The notes under the pieces are model-generated. The model was not told where the DNA came from. It was given only the letters and a program-made list of their open reading frames with translations, and made no database searches. From positions 360,116-424,115 of the forward strand of contig CAUYUJ010019860.1 of assembly GCA_963575745.1 (NCBI GenBank): a stretch of DNA of 64,000 nucleotides, written 5' to 3'. Positions 36,739 through 47,638 of the stretch are shown here, one piece after another; positions within the stretch are counted from its first letter, which is position 1, and each line of letters begins with the position of its first letter. Made by a program: the position numbers and the translations under genes. This DNA is from Prorocentrum cordatum (Eukaryota > Sar > Dinophyceae > Prorocentrales > Prorocentraceae).

Positions 36739-39618
36739 TTAATCCAGGGGGTGGTAGACCTCGCCTGGGTTCAATCGGGCGTGCATCTCCATCTCCTGTT
36801 TCTCTATCAGCGCGAGGCGATCCAGCAACTCAGCTTCGTCACGCTGCAAGACCTCTAGTCGCTTCTTTTCCTCGCTCTTTCTCACTTCCTCGGAGGCTCC
36901 TGCCATGACCCAGTCCTCGTCCTTAGGAACAGCGACGGCCTCCCCAGTCGGAGCGGCAGACGTTAGTCCAGGCGCAGCTCCGTCTGGGGATTCTTTAGTC
37001 TTCGATGCCCCCTTCGCCGACGCCGCCGCTGCGGCATCCACCGCGCATGCAGGATGGGCCCTCGCAGGGCCGCTGGATAGAGAGAAGTCCGGCTTCTCGC
37101 AGCGGCGCGTGTAGAGGTTGAGGCGCACGATGCGGTCGTTCTTAGTGATGAAGTGGATGGTTGCCGGCGGCGCCAGGCAATCCCTAAAGATGTCCTGGCG
37201 CGGATACCAGCTGCAGAAGATCTCGCCCATCTCCTCTGGCGTGAACGGCACCTCCTTATCCTCACGCCGCTGGTCGTTGTCGTCCTCGCTGGCCTCATCC
37301 TCCTCGCTGGCCTCATCCTCCTTCTTCACTTCCTTGCTGCCTCTTGCCTTATTTCTCTCTTTCTTCTCTTCTTTGCTGCTCCTCGCCTTTTTCTTCTTCT
37401 CTTTCTGTTCTTCCTTCTCTTCCTTCTCACCGCGGTCTTCTGGTGGACTCCGCTTCTCTTCCTTCGCACCGCGGCCTGCTGGTGCACTCCGCGACCTTGA
37501 ACGCGAGGAGGCCTCCGCCTCGGGCGGAGGAGGGGCACGAGGCTCACGGAGAACAGCTCCCCGATCACGCTGGCGGTCGTCGCGACGATCTCGATGATGA
37601 TCTTCACGCTGCTTGGCGTCGCGACTCCCGCCTTCGCCGCGCCGATCGTCGCGGGGCTTGGTATCGCGATTGCCACCCATCACGATCTTGAACATAGTTG
37701 CCGTGATCTCGTCGAGATCCACCTCAGCCGCCGTACTTGGCCTCGACGTGGTCAGCTGCAGACGCACAAGCCGACCCTGGACGAAGTCGAGGCTCTCGAA
37801 GCGGCCTTGCTTGAAGAAGATAGGCTTCTTGTTCGTCACGCGCTCCACGATGTGATGGACCGTGGCAAGACCAGGAAACTCCAACTCCACGCTGTGCCCC
37901 TTTGGGTGGGTGTTGGCCAGAATGCGATGGCAACGCACGCATGCATCCTCGTCCTCCTGATCCTCCCCGCGCCTGGCACGGGCGCGCGCACGTTCATCAC
38001 TGCTCTGCGCGGGCCCTGGGCCATCGTCGGCGTCCCGGCGTAGGCTCGGCGCAGGCATGCTCTTGGGCCTGGGATGCATGATGGTCCGCCCTGGAGCATC
38101 AGCTCGACCCTCCACCGGATGCCTCTGGGCAGGCACCGACTGGGGCGCACGGCGCCATGGAGCGCGGCCACGACGCTCCTCGGCACTGCCTGCCATGCCA
38201 ACCCAGTGGACGATCGGCCCATGCACCTGCCTAGGCGCCGGCGGCTTCACAGAGCTCCGCTGGTTGGGCGACGCTGGCTGGCCACTCTTAGGTCCGATCT
38301 TGTTGTACGGCTCGAGCTCGCCACTCTTTACCTTGGGGCACTCCGGATCGCCACGCCAGTGCCCGGGCTGATCGCAGTCAGCGCACCGGCTGTTAGCCTT
38401 GCGCTGGTCCGTCGGCTTCCGACCAGCCTGGAAGGAGCCGCTGGCGTTGATCTTCTTGGAGTCACGCTGCCGAGGGGCAACGAACCCGCGCTTCTGACGC
38501 TGTACTGCCGTCTTCTGCTTGGCCCTCCAGCCGGCCAAGAACGCTCCCTGAAGATCCTCCGGTGCCTCGTACTCCTCGTCATCTGGCCCGTCGTTGTCCG
38601 ACGCCAGCTCCTCTTCGACCTCGGCGCCTTCCTCGAAGATGATCCCCTCGCCAGCTCCGGGGTCTCCATCGTCCTGTTCATCTGCTTCATCTTCGTCGTG
38701 CTGCGCCTCCTCCAGGTCGCCGTGGTGTTCATCGTAGTCTTCACCGTTCTCTACCTCGTGCACATGCTGGCCAGAGCGCCCTCGCAGCACGCATGGCCTG
38801 CGAGCCATGGGGGGGCGCGGATAGCGACCGCCCGAACTCCCGGAGGAGGGCCCGTGCTCACGCTGCGCCGCAAACGGCGAGCGGCGAGGGAGCACCGAGC
38901 GCTTCTCGGTGTCGTGCACCTTCGAGTAGGCTGCCTTCAGCACGACCTCCATCCGCTTCGAGTCGTAGATGCCGCCACAGTTGAAGAGCACATGCGCTCG
39001 CTCCTTCTGCGACAGTCCAGCGCCACGAAGCATCTTGCTTGCCAGCGCGCGATCGCTGATCGCTGAAGTAGGATCCTCGAGCTGCAACTCCATGCGCTTC
39101 TTGCGCAAGTACGTGGTCCAATCCATGATGGGCTGCCCAGCTCGACGGTGTGCTCGCTCCCACTCCTGATGCACCTGATCGAGGCGCTCGTGATCCATCT
39201 TCTCGAAGGCGTCGTCGTAGATAGCAAAGATGGTCTCGAGCGTATCCTCGCGTCGGAGGTCCGACGCATCAAGCACCTCGATGAGCTCTTTGGCTCGACC
39301 TGTCATTTGACTGTAGATGATCAGGCCCAGCTCCACATCAGAGAGCTGGTTGAGGTTGCGGATGACTTCAACCTCCTTGCGCCACTCTCGGTACTTCTTG
39401 GTACTCGTACCGACTGCACCATCGAACTCTGGGAGCTTCACCTGCGACAGCAGTAGACGTGTACGTCTGGGACCGCCGTCGCCACCACGATCCCGATGCA
39501 AGGCCAGGAGCTCCCGCTGGGTCTCGGCCATTACGCGCAGGACTGCATGCAGGTCCGGGGGACCTGTGCCAGCAGAGGACGCAGCCTCCGCATCTGAGCC
39601 GTCTTGGCTAGCTGCCAT
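36739..39618 (-). CDS. Copia Gag (copy 2), 959 residues
   Basis: Starts MAASQDGSDAEAASS, 80 bases inside the 5' LTR. Residues ~55-250 form a helical capsid-like domain (LPEFDGAVGTSTKKYREWRK, then IYDDAFEKMDHERLDQVHQE), as in the UBN2/Retrotran-gag family. A CCHC knuckle CADCDQPGHWRGDPEC lies at about residue 425. A second half has long acidic and basic runs (RDDRR, EEKKERNKARGSKE) and ends in a coiled coil (EEKKRLEVLQRDEAELLDRL). It is much longer than typical copia Gag. The final residues HPLD and the stop come from the inserted TIR element, so the original C-terminus is lost. Confidence 0.85.
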   Translation of the reverse strand: MAASQDGSDAEAASSAGTGPPDLHAVLRVMAETQRELLALHRDRGGDGGPRRTRLLLSQVKLPEFDGAVGTSTKKYREWRKEVEVIRNLNQLSDVELGLIIYSQMTGRAKELIEVLDASDLRREDTLETIFAIYDDAFEKMDHERLDQVHQEWERAHRRAGQPIMDWTTYLRKKRMELQLEDPTSAISDRALASKMLRGAGLSQKERAHVLFNCGGIYDSKRMEVVLKAAYSKVHDTEKRSVLPRRSPFAAQREHGPSSGSSGGRYPRPPMARRPCVLRGRSGQHVHEVENGEDYDEHHGDLEEAQHDEDEADEQDDGDPGAGEGIIFEEGAEVEEELASDNDGPDDEEYEAPEDLQGAFLAGWRAKQKTAVQRQKRGFVAPRQRDSKKINASGSFQAGRKPTDQRKANSRCADCDQPGHWRGDPECPKVKSGELEPYNKIGPKSGQPASPNQRSSVKPPAPRQVHGPIVHWVGMAGSAEERRGRAPWRRAPQSVPAQRHPVEGRADAPGRTIMHPRPKSMPAPSLRRDADDGPGPAQSSDERARARARRGEDQEDEDACVRCHRILANTHPKGHSVELEFPGLATVHHIVERVTNKKPIFFKQGRFESLDFVQGRLVRLQLTTSRPSTAAEVDLDEITATMFKIVMGGNRDTKPRDDRRGEGGSRDAKQREDHHRDRRDDRQRDRGAVLREPRAPPPPEAEASSRSRSRSAPAGRGAKEEKRSPPEDRGEKEEKEEQKEKKKKARSSKEEKKERNKARGSKEVKKEDEASEEDEASEDDNDQRREDKEVPFTPEEMGEIFCSWYPRQDIFRDCLAPPATIHFITKNDRIVRLNLYTRRCEKPDFSLSSGPARAHPACAVDAAAAASAKGASKTKESPDGAAPGLTSAAPTGEAVAVPKDEDWVMAGASEEVRKSEEKKRLEVLQRDEAELLDRLALIEKQEMEMHARLNPGEVYHPLD

Positions 39619-39684
39619 GGCGGCCCACGCAGGTGGTCACGACCACCAAAGCAGAGCACGCAGTGCGTCCGCTGGAGCTTACAA

Positions 39685-39697
39685 GCTCCGCTACCAA
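39685..39697 (-). promoter_or_regulatory. Primer-binding site of copia copy 2
   Basis: On the minus strand, one base after the 5' LTR, the sequence is TGGTAGCGGAGC. It starts with TGG, the complement of the CCA tail shared by all tRNAs, and resembles the TGGTATCAGAGC used by plant copia elements. It differs from copy 1, which uses the tRNA anticodon arm. Confidence 0.7.
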
Positions 39698-39880
39698 TGT
39701 CAGTGCAGTTCTTTTAGCTCGGACTGCGCGGCAGTCAAAACTGCGGGTGCGTCCCAGGGCCCTAGGACTAAGGCCAAAACAGCGGCGGGCAGCGTGCATG
39801 CCACAAAACAAGACAAGCGTGTATATCATGCACACACGGTGACACGGGCGGCAGAGGGGCAGGGGAGTGCACTCTTCACA
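39698..39880 (-). repeat. 5' LTR of copia copy 2
   Basis: 183 bp, 98.9% identical to the 3' LTR, TG...CA ends, followed by CTCTT at 39881. Confidence 0.95.
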
Positions 39881-39885
39881 CTCTT
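39881..39885. repeat. Target-site duplication, right (CTCTT)
   Basis: Matches 28810-28814. Removing the element leaves a continuous CT-rich tract. Confidence 0.85.
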
Positions 39886-39924
39886 CCCCCTCCTCCTCCT
39901 CCTCCTCATCCTCTTAACCCCTAA

Positions 39925-39971
39925 CCATCATTATCAGCAGCATCATTGTCAGCATCATCCATATCATCCAT

Positions 39972-40041
<70 letters not shown>

Positions 40042-40375
40042 CCATCATCATCAGCATCCGTAGCATAATCAGCATCATCATCAGTATCAGTATCATCATC
40101 AACATCATCATCATGATCATCAACATCATCAACATGATTGTCATCATCACCACCATCCGCATCATCATAAACATCATCAGCGTCAACATCATGATCCCCA
40201 TCCCAATCCCTAACATCACATCCTGTTCAGCAACATAATAATCCGCATCATGATTCGCATCACCACCACCACCATCATCACCACCATCATCAGCAGCAGC
40301 AACATCATCATTATCAAATTATCATCATCATCATCAGCAACATCATCATCATCATCACCCGTTTTCCCTCTCCTC
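39925..40375. repeat. (CAT)n / ATC-type simple repeat
   Basis: Perfect CAT triplets near 39970-40040 pass into degenerate CATCATCAGCATC variants to 40375. Met- and His-rich frames here are not genes. Confidence 0.9.
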
Positions 40376-41850
40376 TCCCACCTTTACATCTCCCCGTCAC
40401 GCTCGAAGCCACAATCGCTGACGCAATCGAATGCGTGGTTAATTGCGATCGAGCACACACCACTCGCAATCATGACCGCAATCGCGCTCGCGGGTTGGAC
40501 AATCTATGCAGCTGCTGTGGACGCAATCGCTCCTCCTCTTCCAGGCAAACAAGGAATCGAGATCGATACTCCCCGGATCTCTTTCAGCTTCGTTCTGACA
40601 AAGATGCTGAGACGCGTGCAGCCGTGGAGACGACGGCCCCCCCAAGGAGGCCCCAACAGAGGCGAAAACGAGAACGGGTGCATCAAAATTCTCGTCTGAT
40701 CCTCCTCCTGTCCCTCCTCCTCCACCTTGTCCAGCCGTTGCTCCCTGTAGCCCTCCGGAGGTCCTTTTTGCTGAGGCTCTCCTCGAGAGCAGCTGGCTCG
40801 TCCCAAAGGTCCTCAGCAATTTTACCCCGACGGCCATCCCCCGCCATCTCCCATCAAGGACTACGAACAGAGAGGAGGGAGCAGGAAGTGGACGAGGAGG
40901 AGGAGGGCGAGGAAGGTGAGGGGGAGGAGGAGTGGGAGGGCAGCTGTTTTCTTGTCGGTACGAGGATGACTTTTGGGGGTCGTAGGCGTGACGCAGTGCT
41001 ATGGTGGAACAACGCCAGCCGATGTTCAGATTTTAGGGCCCCGAAACATATCGAAACAAGCGCGAAAACACCAACTGGAATCAAGAGGAGGGACGAGGAG
41101 GCGGAAGACGACGGGAGTAAGAGGAGGAGGAAAAGGAGGAGGACGAGGAGGATGAGGAGCAGGAGGAAGGCTGTGAGTTCTGGGTGGACAAGTAAGATAG
41201 AGCGTGTTTCACGAGCGCTTGCCTTGGGAACATTCGGCGGTGCGTTTCGAACCGGGGGGTGCCCCCCCACCCCACCCCAACAGTCGCCGCCGTTGATCAA
41301 AACCAGGGGGACTCCCCTCCCCCCCAAACCCCCTCACACTTATGATGTGGCCGCCCCTGGTAAGGACTCATGTATGAAGAAAGTGCCGGGTAGGTCAAAT
41401 ATAGGTAGGTTTAAACTAGCTTCGTGCATATGGTTAAAGATAGGTACGCCCACCCAGCCCGCTCGCCCTTGAAGAAGGCGAGGGATCCACGCGCGAGACG
41501 AACAATATTACAAAGTAAGTCGTTTAGCCACCTGCAGTATTACGTTATACTTGGCCTCGTTTTAAACGTTGCCGCGATGCGTCTACTCCTTCGTCCCATT
41601 AGCAATATGCGCGCTCTTCGGTGATTCCATTCAAGTCAGCTCGTTTCAAAATCTCCCCCGCAAATCTTACTTCCCCACCTCATGATCACCTGCTTTCCCC
41701 CGTAAGAAACCGCCTGTGTCCGACGTTGCTTTGGGAGGAGGGGGGAGGAGGAGTACGAGTGCGATTATTGCAGTATGACAGAGGGTCAGATAGGCGACGC
41801 CCGTGCAGGTCGGTCGTTGCCTCCTGCGCCGCCGATGCCATCGTGGCGAT
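40376..41850. other. Low-complexity region, no convincing gene
   Basis: A 345-residue plus frame (40435-41472) is open but is built of Arg/Ser, Leu and Glu runs from GAGGAGG-like DNA (40880-41175), and I do not believe it. GCAATCG-like short repeats occur at 40410-40540. The rest shows no motif. Confidence 0.5.
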
Positions 41851-42065
41851 GGAGGTCCCCTCCTCCTCCTCCTCTTCCTCCTCCCTCCCCTCCTCCTCCT
41901 CCTCCTCCTTTTCCTCCTCCCCCTCCCCCTCGTCCTCCTCCCCCTCCTCCTCCTCCCCTCCTCCTCCTCCTCCTCCTCCTCCTCCTCCTCCTCCTCCTCC
42001 TCCCCTTCCTCCTCCTCCTCCTCCCTCTTTCCCCCTCCGCCTTCTCCTCTTCTTCCTCGTCCTCC
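41850..42065. repeat. (CTC)n / CCT pyrimidine tract
   Basis: Almost pure C and T on the plus strand, the complement of the GGA tract at 17271-17960. Confidence 0.9.
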
Positions 42066-43145
42066 TCGCCGCATCGACTCAGGCATCATATGTGCAAGAG
42101 CTACGCGGCTGGAGGAGCGTGTATTCTCAAGATCACGCGTTCGCCTCAGCGCCGCGCACGTCAATTTTCACAGTTACGACTACACGCGTGGATGGGGCTG
42201 AATACTAAAAATGATGCTCTCGCCCCACCGCCGCGCACATGCCATTATAGATGTTGCAAAAGACGGAGGGGGGCGCAATCGCCACGAATGTGGCTCTCGC
42301 CTCCCCGTAGCCCACGGCGTGGAGATACCTCGAGGCGCCCGAGCGGTTACTTGCACGACACCCAACACTAACGCCCGAGAAGCCCGACCTTCAACCCACG
42401 CGCGGCGGCGAACAGAATGGCAACAGCGTCAACAATCGAACGCATGCGCGAGCAAGTTCACAGTCGCCCCAGCGCCCGCGCTCCCCGCAACGGGGTGGGT
42501 GGGCGGGTGGGTGGCGGTGGTGGGGGGGGGGAGCAAGACGTCGTTGAACAACGCCTCCCGCGATTACAATGAACACTTGTGGAAAAGGGCTGCGCTGTCA
42601 TAGAACTCCGCGTTCAACTTGCGTTGCGTGTTTGCGCCGGGCTCTGTTCGACAATTCGCAACGCGCAGCCATTTAACTACGAATCGAACGCATGTGCATG
42701 TTTGGCGCCGCGGGCGTCGCGCGAAAAACTGAACATGGCACGCGGCGGTAGAACTTGACACCGGGGCTGCGATGTTGAAAAAATATTAAAAACCAAATGG
42801 AAATAACAAACAAAGCAACTTGATTTACGTCGGCCACGGAAAACGTAAGTAGGTCGATCGCTTGTTTCTGAGCGCAGAGAAATGTGGCCACAATATATGT
42901 CAGCGGTACATCCGCGCAACTGATCTGTAAGACATCACGAGGCGCATATAAGTTGTAGATGTACCGTCCAGGACTTCAAGATAAGTCCTGCTAGTCGACC
43001 TAACATGATGTATATGTCCCGTAGTTGTGATACACGAGCGACATACTTTTATCTATATCATCTCCAGAAAGTTCCGCGATGTATAACTAGTGTTGCGCGA
43101 TGTATAATTGGCGTCGCGTGATGTATATCTGTACATGCACATCAT
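42066..43145. other. AT-richer unique sequence with three short repeats at its end
   Basis: No gene seen. A G-run (42490-42532) could form a quadruplex. At 43075-43135 a GCGATGTATAA-like unit is repeated three times about 24 bp apart, just before the 88-bp satellite. Confidence 0.5.
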
Positions 43146-45372
43146 GTAAGTGGTTCCGCCGCCGAAACACAAAACAATTTCTCGCCCAAAATTGACCGAC
43201 ACCGTCCTCCTGGCCACAGCATCCCCGCCCACATTCTTGGGACCCCCCACCGGACAATCTCTCGCCCAAATATGACCGACGTTTCCCTCCTGGCCCTGGC
43301 ATCCCCACCCACGAAACCTCTGTTCTTGGGACACCCCCGCCGGCCAATTTCTCTCCCAAAATTGACCTACGCCCCCCTCCTGGCCACGGCATCCCCGCCC
43401 GATTGACCGACGCCCCCCTCCTGGCCACGGAATCCCCGCCCACGGAACCTCTGTTCTTGGGACCTCCCGCCGGACAATCTCGCCCAGGCCGCGGATCCCC
43501 ACACACGGAACCCCTGTTCTTGGCACCCCCATACCCGACAATTTCTAACACAAAATTAACCGAAGACCCCCCCTCCCTTGGCCACGGCATCCCCACCCAC
43601 GGAACCTTTGTCCTTGGGACCCCCACTGGACAACTTCTCGCCCAAAATTTACCAACGCCCCCTCCTGGCCACGGCACACCCATCCACGGGACCTCTGTGT
43701 TTGGACACCCCCGCCGGAAAATCTCGCCCCAAATTCTCCGACGCCCCCCTCCTGGCCACGGCATCCCCACCAACAGATTTTTTTCCTTGGGACCATCCAC
43801 CGCATAATTTCTCGCCCAATTGACCGACGCCCCCCTCCTGGCCACGGCATCCCCACCCACGGAACCTCTGTTCTTGGGACCCCCCGGACAATTTCTCGCC
43901 AAGAGATGACAGACGCCTCCCCTCCTGGCAACGGAATCCTCACCCACGGAACCTCTGTTCTTGGGACTCCCATACCGAACAATTTCTCGCCCCAAATTGA
44001 CAAACGTCCCCCTCCTGGCCACAGCTTACCCACCCACGGAACCTCTGAACAGCTCCCCACCGACTCATGTCTCGCCCAAAATTGACCGACGCCCCCCTCC
44101 TGGCCACGGCCTCCCCACCCGCAGAGCCTCTGTTCTTCGGACCCCCCCTCCGGGCAATTTCTCGCCCAAAATTGACCGACGCCCCCCTCCTGGCCACGGC
44201 GTCCCCGCCCGCGGACCCGGCAATTTCTCGCAAACAAATTAGCCGACGCCCCCCCCCTGGCCACGGCATCCACACTCTCAGAACCTTTCGTCGTGGGACC
44301 CCCACCGGACAATTTCTCGCCCAAAATTGACCGACGCACCCCTCCTGGCCACGGCTTGGGTCATCCCACCGGACATTTTCTCGCCCCCAATGACCGACGC
44401 CTCTCTCCTGGCCACGGCATCCCCGCCCACGGAACCTCCGTTATTGGGCCTCCCCGCCGGCTTCCCGCCAAAAATTGACCGACGCCCCCCTCCTGGCAAC
44501 GGCATCCCCACCCGCGGAACCTCTGTTCTTGGGGCCCCCCACCAGACAATCTCTCGCCCAAAATTGACCGACGCCCCCCTCATGGCCACGGCATCCCCGC
44601 CCACGGAACTGGTTCAGGCCACGGCAATCCCACGCGCGGAAATTCTGTTCATGGCACCCCCTACCGGACAATTTCTCTAACAAAATTGACAGGCGCCCCC
44701 CTCCTGGCCACGGCATCCCCGCCCACAGAACATCTGTTCTAGCGACCCCCCACCGGACAGGTTCTCGCCCAAAATTGACCGACGCCCTCCCTGGCCACGG
44801 CGCCCCCGCCCACGGAATCCCTGTTCTTGGGCCCCCCCGCCGGGCAGTTTCTCGCCCAAAATTGACCGGCGCCCGCCTCCTGGCCGCGCCACCGCTTCCA
44901 CACCCACGGAATCTCTGTTCTTGGGACCCCCAACCGATTCATGTCTCGCCCAAAATTGACCGACGCCCCCCCTCCAGGCCTCAGCATTAATTGCACACAC
45001 AGAACCTCTGTTCTTGTGGCCCTCCACCGGACAATCTCTCGCCCAAAATTGACTGACGCCCCCCTCATGGCCACGGCATCCTCGCCCACGGAACCTCTGT
45101 TCTTGGGCCCCCCCCACCGGGCAATTTCTCGCCCAAAATTGACCGACGCCCCCCTCCTGGCCACAGCTTCCGCACCCAGGGAATCTCTGTTCTCGGGGCC
45201 CCCAACCGATTCTTGTCTCGCCCGAAATTGACCGGCGCCCCCCCTCCAGGCCACAGCATGAATCGCACGCGCAGAACCCCTGTTCTCGTGGCCCTCCACC
45301 GGACAATTTCTCGCCCAATATTGACTGGCGCCCCCCTCCAGGCCACGGCGCCCCCGCCCGCGGAACCTCTGC
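43146..45372. repeat. Satellite, ~85-90-bp unit, first block (about 25 copies)
   Basis: Landmarks CAATTTCTCGCCCAAAATTG, ACCGACGCCCCCCTCCTGGC, CACGGCATCCCC and GGAACCTCTGTTCTTGGG recur throughout, with length variation from deletions. All three minus frames stay open across the array (PWPGGGRRSILGEKLSGG, VARRGASVNFGREIVRWG and RGQEGGVGQFWARNCP are the same DNA in three frames), which marks it as satellite. Confidence 0.95.
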
Positions 45373-45842
45373 GTGCAGGTTGTTCACGCTTCGCGCAGCA
45401 CGGGGTGCTTATTCTTATGTTCCAATGTCTCTTTGGGATTGCGGCCTGTCGCCTGGTCGGCTGTCGGGTCGTTGGGCCCCGGCCCGCGCGTGACTCTCTA
45501 GCGCGCCCGGGCAGGCGCAGGTTGCCAACCGCAGGCGCGCGACGCCGGGAAACGGCCCGCCAGCTGCGCCGCTGAGCGCTGCGGGCGCTTGAATCTCTAA
45601 GCCCGCGCCTCTATGACGCCCTCTGCTGGCCTGGATGGCGCATTCAGGTCGCAGGGGGAAGATGGGGGGCGGGATGGGGTCCTCTGCTTTTCCCGAAGCA
45701 GCACCTCGCCTTCACACCGTGTCGCGTCAGCCCGGGGCTCTCGCCGGCGGCCTCCGCTCGTCTCCGCGCCCCCGCGTTCTGGGCGCAGGGCAGGTGTCTG
45801 CGGTCGCGGTCGAGTGCGGTTCGCAGTCTGGCCGCGCCACTT
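45373..45842. other. ~470-bp non-satellite segment inside the satellite
   Basis: The satellite stops after GGAACCTCTG and resumes at TTTCTGACCCAAAATTGACC. The intervening GC-rich sequence has no recognised gene or terminal repeat. It may be an insertion or a junction of two arrays. Confidence 0.6.
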
Positions 45843-47638
45843 TCTGACCCAAAATTGACCGACGCCCCCCCGCCCCCTCCTGGCCACAGCATCCCCGTCC
45901 ACTGAACCTCCATTCTTGGGCCCCCCCACCGGGCAATTTCTCGCCCAAAATTGACCGACCCCCCTCCCCCCTGGCCGCGGCGCCACCGCCCACCGAACCT
46001 CTGTTCTTGGGGCTCCCCGCCGGGCAATTTCTCGCCCAAGCGACGGGCGCCCCCGCGCTGGCCGCGGCGCCCCACCCACGGAAGGAACCTCTGTTCTTGC
46101 GATCCCCCACCGGGCAATTTCTTGCCCAAAACTAACAGTCGCCCCACTCCTGCCCACAACACCTCCGCCGACGGAACCTCTGTTCTTGGGCCCCCCCCAC
46201 CGGGCAACTTCTCGCCCAATGCCGACCGACGCATCCCTCCTGGCCAAGGCGCCGCCACCCGCGGAACCTCTTGGGACCCCCCACCGGACAACTGGTCGCC
46301 CAAAACCAACCGGCGCCCTCCTCCTGGCTACGGCTACGGCACCCCCGCCCAGGGAGCCTGTCTTGTGACCCCCCACTGGAGAATTTCTCGCCCAAACATG
46401 ACCGACGCCCCCCTCCTGGCTACAGCACCCCCACCTACGGACACTTTGTTCTTGGGGCCCCACCGGGCACTTTCGCCAAAACTTGACCGACGCCCCGCTC
46501 CTGGCCATACACGGCATCCCCACCCACGGAAGGAACCTCTGTTCTTGCGACCCCCCACCGGAAATTGCTCGCCCCAAATTGACAGACGCCCCCCTCCTGG
46601 CCACAGCTTACACACCCACGGAATCTCTGCACAGCTCCGCACCGATTCATGTCTCACCCAAAATTGACCGACGCCCCCCCTCCAGGCCACGGCAGCCCCA
46701 CCAGCGGAACCTGTCTTGGAGCCTCCCACCGGATACTCTCTCGCCCAGAACAGACCGACGCCCCCCTCCTTGCCGCATCACCCCCACCCACGGGATCTCT
46801 TCTTTGGACCCCCCACCGGACAATTTGTCGCCCAAAATTGACCGACGCCCCCCTCCTGGCAATTCCCCCGGACAATGTTTCTGCGAAGGCCGACCAAAGC
46901 CTCCCTCCTGGCCACGGCGCCCGCACCCGCGAAACCTCTGCTCTTGAGACCCCCACCAGACAATTTCTCGCCCAAAACCGACGGAGGCCCCCCTCCTGGC
47001 CGCGCCCACCCCCACCCACGAACACTTTCTTCTTGGGATCACCTACTGGACGCTCCCTCGCTCAAAACCGACCAGCGCCCCCTCCCCCCCCTGGCACCCC
47101 CACCCACAAAACACCTATTCCTGGGACCCCCAACCCGACAATTTTCTGCCCCAAATCGACCAGCGCCCCCCTGCCTCCTGGCCATGGCACGGCCCCCATC
47201 CCGGACAATTTCTTTGCCAAAACCAACCGACGCCCCCCTCCTGGCCCCAGCGCCCCCGCCGACGGAACCTCTGTTCTTGGGCCCCCCGCCGGGCAATTTC
47301 TCGCCCCAAACCAACCGACGTCCCCCTCCTGGCCACGGCACCTCCACCCACGGAACCTCTGTTCTTGGGGCGCCCCGCCGGGCAATTTCTCGCCCGAAGC
47401 CGACCGACGCCCCCCTCCTGGCTACGGCACACCCACCCACGGAACGTCTATTCGTGGGACCCCCCAGATAACTTCTCGACCGAAACCGACCGACGCCCCC
47501 CCCCCCCCCCCCAGACCACGGCGCCCCCGCCCACGGAACCTCTGTGCTTCAAGCCCCCCGCCAGACAATTTCTCGCCCCAAGCCGACCGACGCCCTCCTT
47601 CTGGCCGCGGCGCCCCCATCCACGGAACTTGCATTCTC
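45843..47638. repeat. Satellite, ~85-90-bp unit, second block (about 20 copies)
   Basis: Same unit as 43146-45372 but more diverged, with CCAAAACCGACC in place of CAAAATTGACC in many copies after 46260. Confidence 0.95.

Larger units (their letters stand above)
35501..36751. mobile_element. 1251-bp TIR element inserted between gag and pol of copia copy 2
   Basis: The ends are inverted copies: plus-strand 35501-35522 CCCCCTGGATTAAAAAGTGG (first 20 bases) and the reverse complement of 36731-36751, CCCCCTGGATTAAAAGTTGA (first 20 bases). The interior has no gene. It holds four degenerate ~70-bp repeats (35640-35935), unremarkable sequence to ~36180, and many GATCGA-type hexamers (36235-36700). 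The Gag stop codon and its last residues (HPLD) are read from the TIR itself. No target-site duplication is visible. Confidence 0.65.
28815..39880 (-). mobile_element. Complete Ty1/copia LTR retrotransposon (copy 2), 11,066 bp
   Basis: Two 183-bp direct repeats (28815-28997 and 39698-39880) begin TGTCAG and end TTCACA on the plus strand, differ at only two positions, and are flanked by CTCTT on both sides. Between them on the minus strand are gag (39618-36739), protease-integrase (35500-32000) and RT-RNase H (31964-29337), the copia order. All three frames are long and intact with catalytic motifs, so this is a young, possibly active family. A 1251-bp TIR insertion separates gag from pol in this copy. 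Confidence 0.95.

Noticed and set aside
40435-41472. 345-residue open frame on the plus strand
   Set aside because: Built of Arg, Ser, Leu and Glu runs over GAGGAGG-type DNA; no domain and no conserved-looking stretch.
43087-44339. Long glycine-rich minus-strand frames (up to ~310 residues)
   Set aside because: They cross the ~88-bp satellite, and each of the three frames gives the same kind of open protein; a period artefact.
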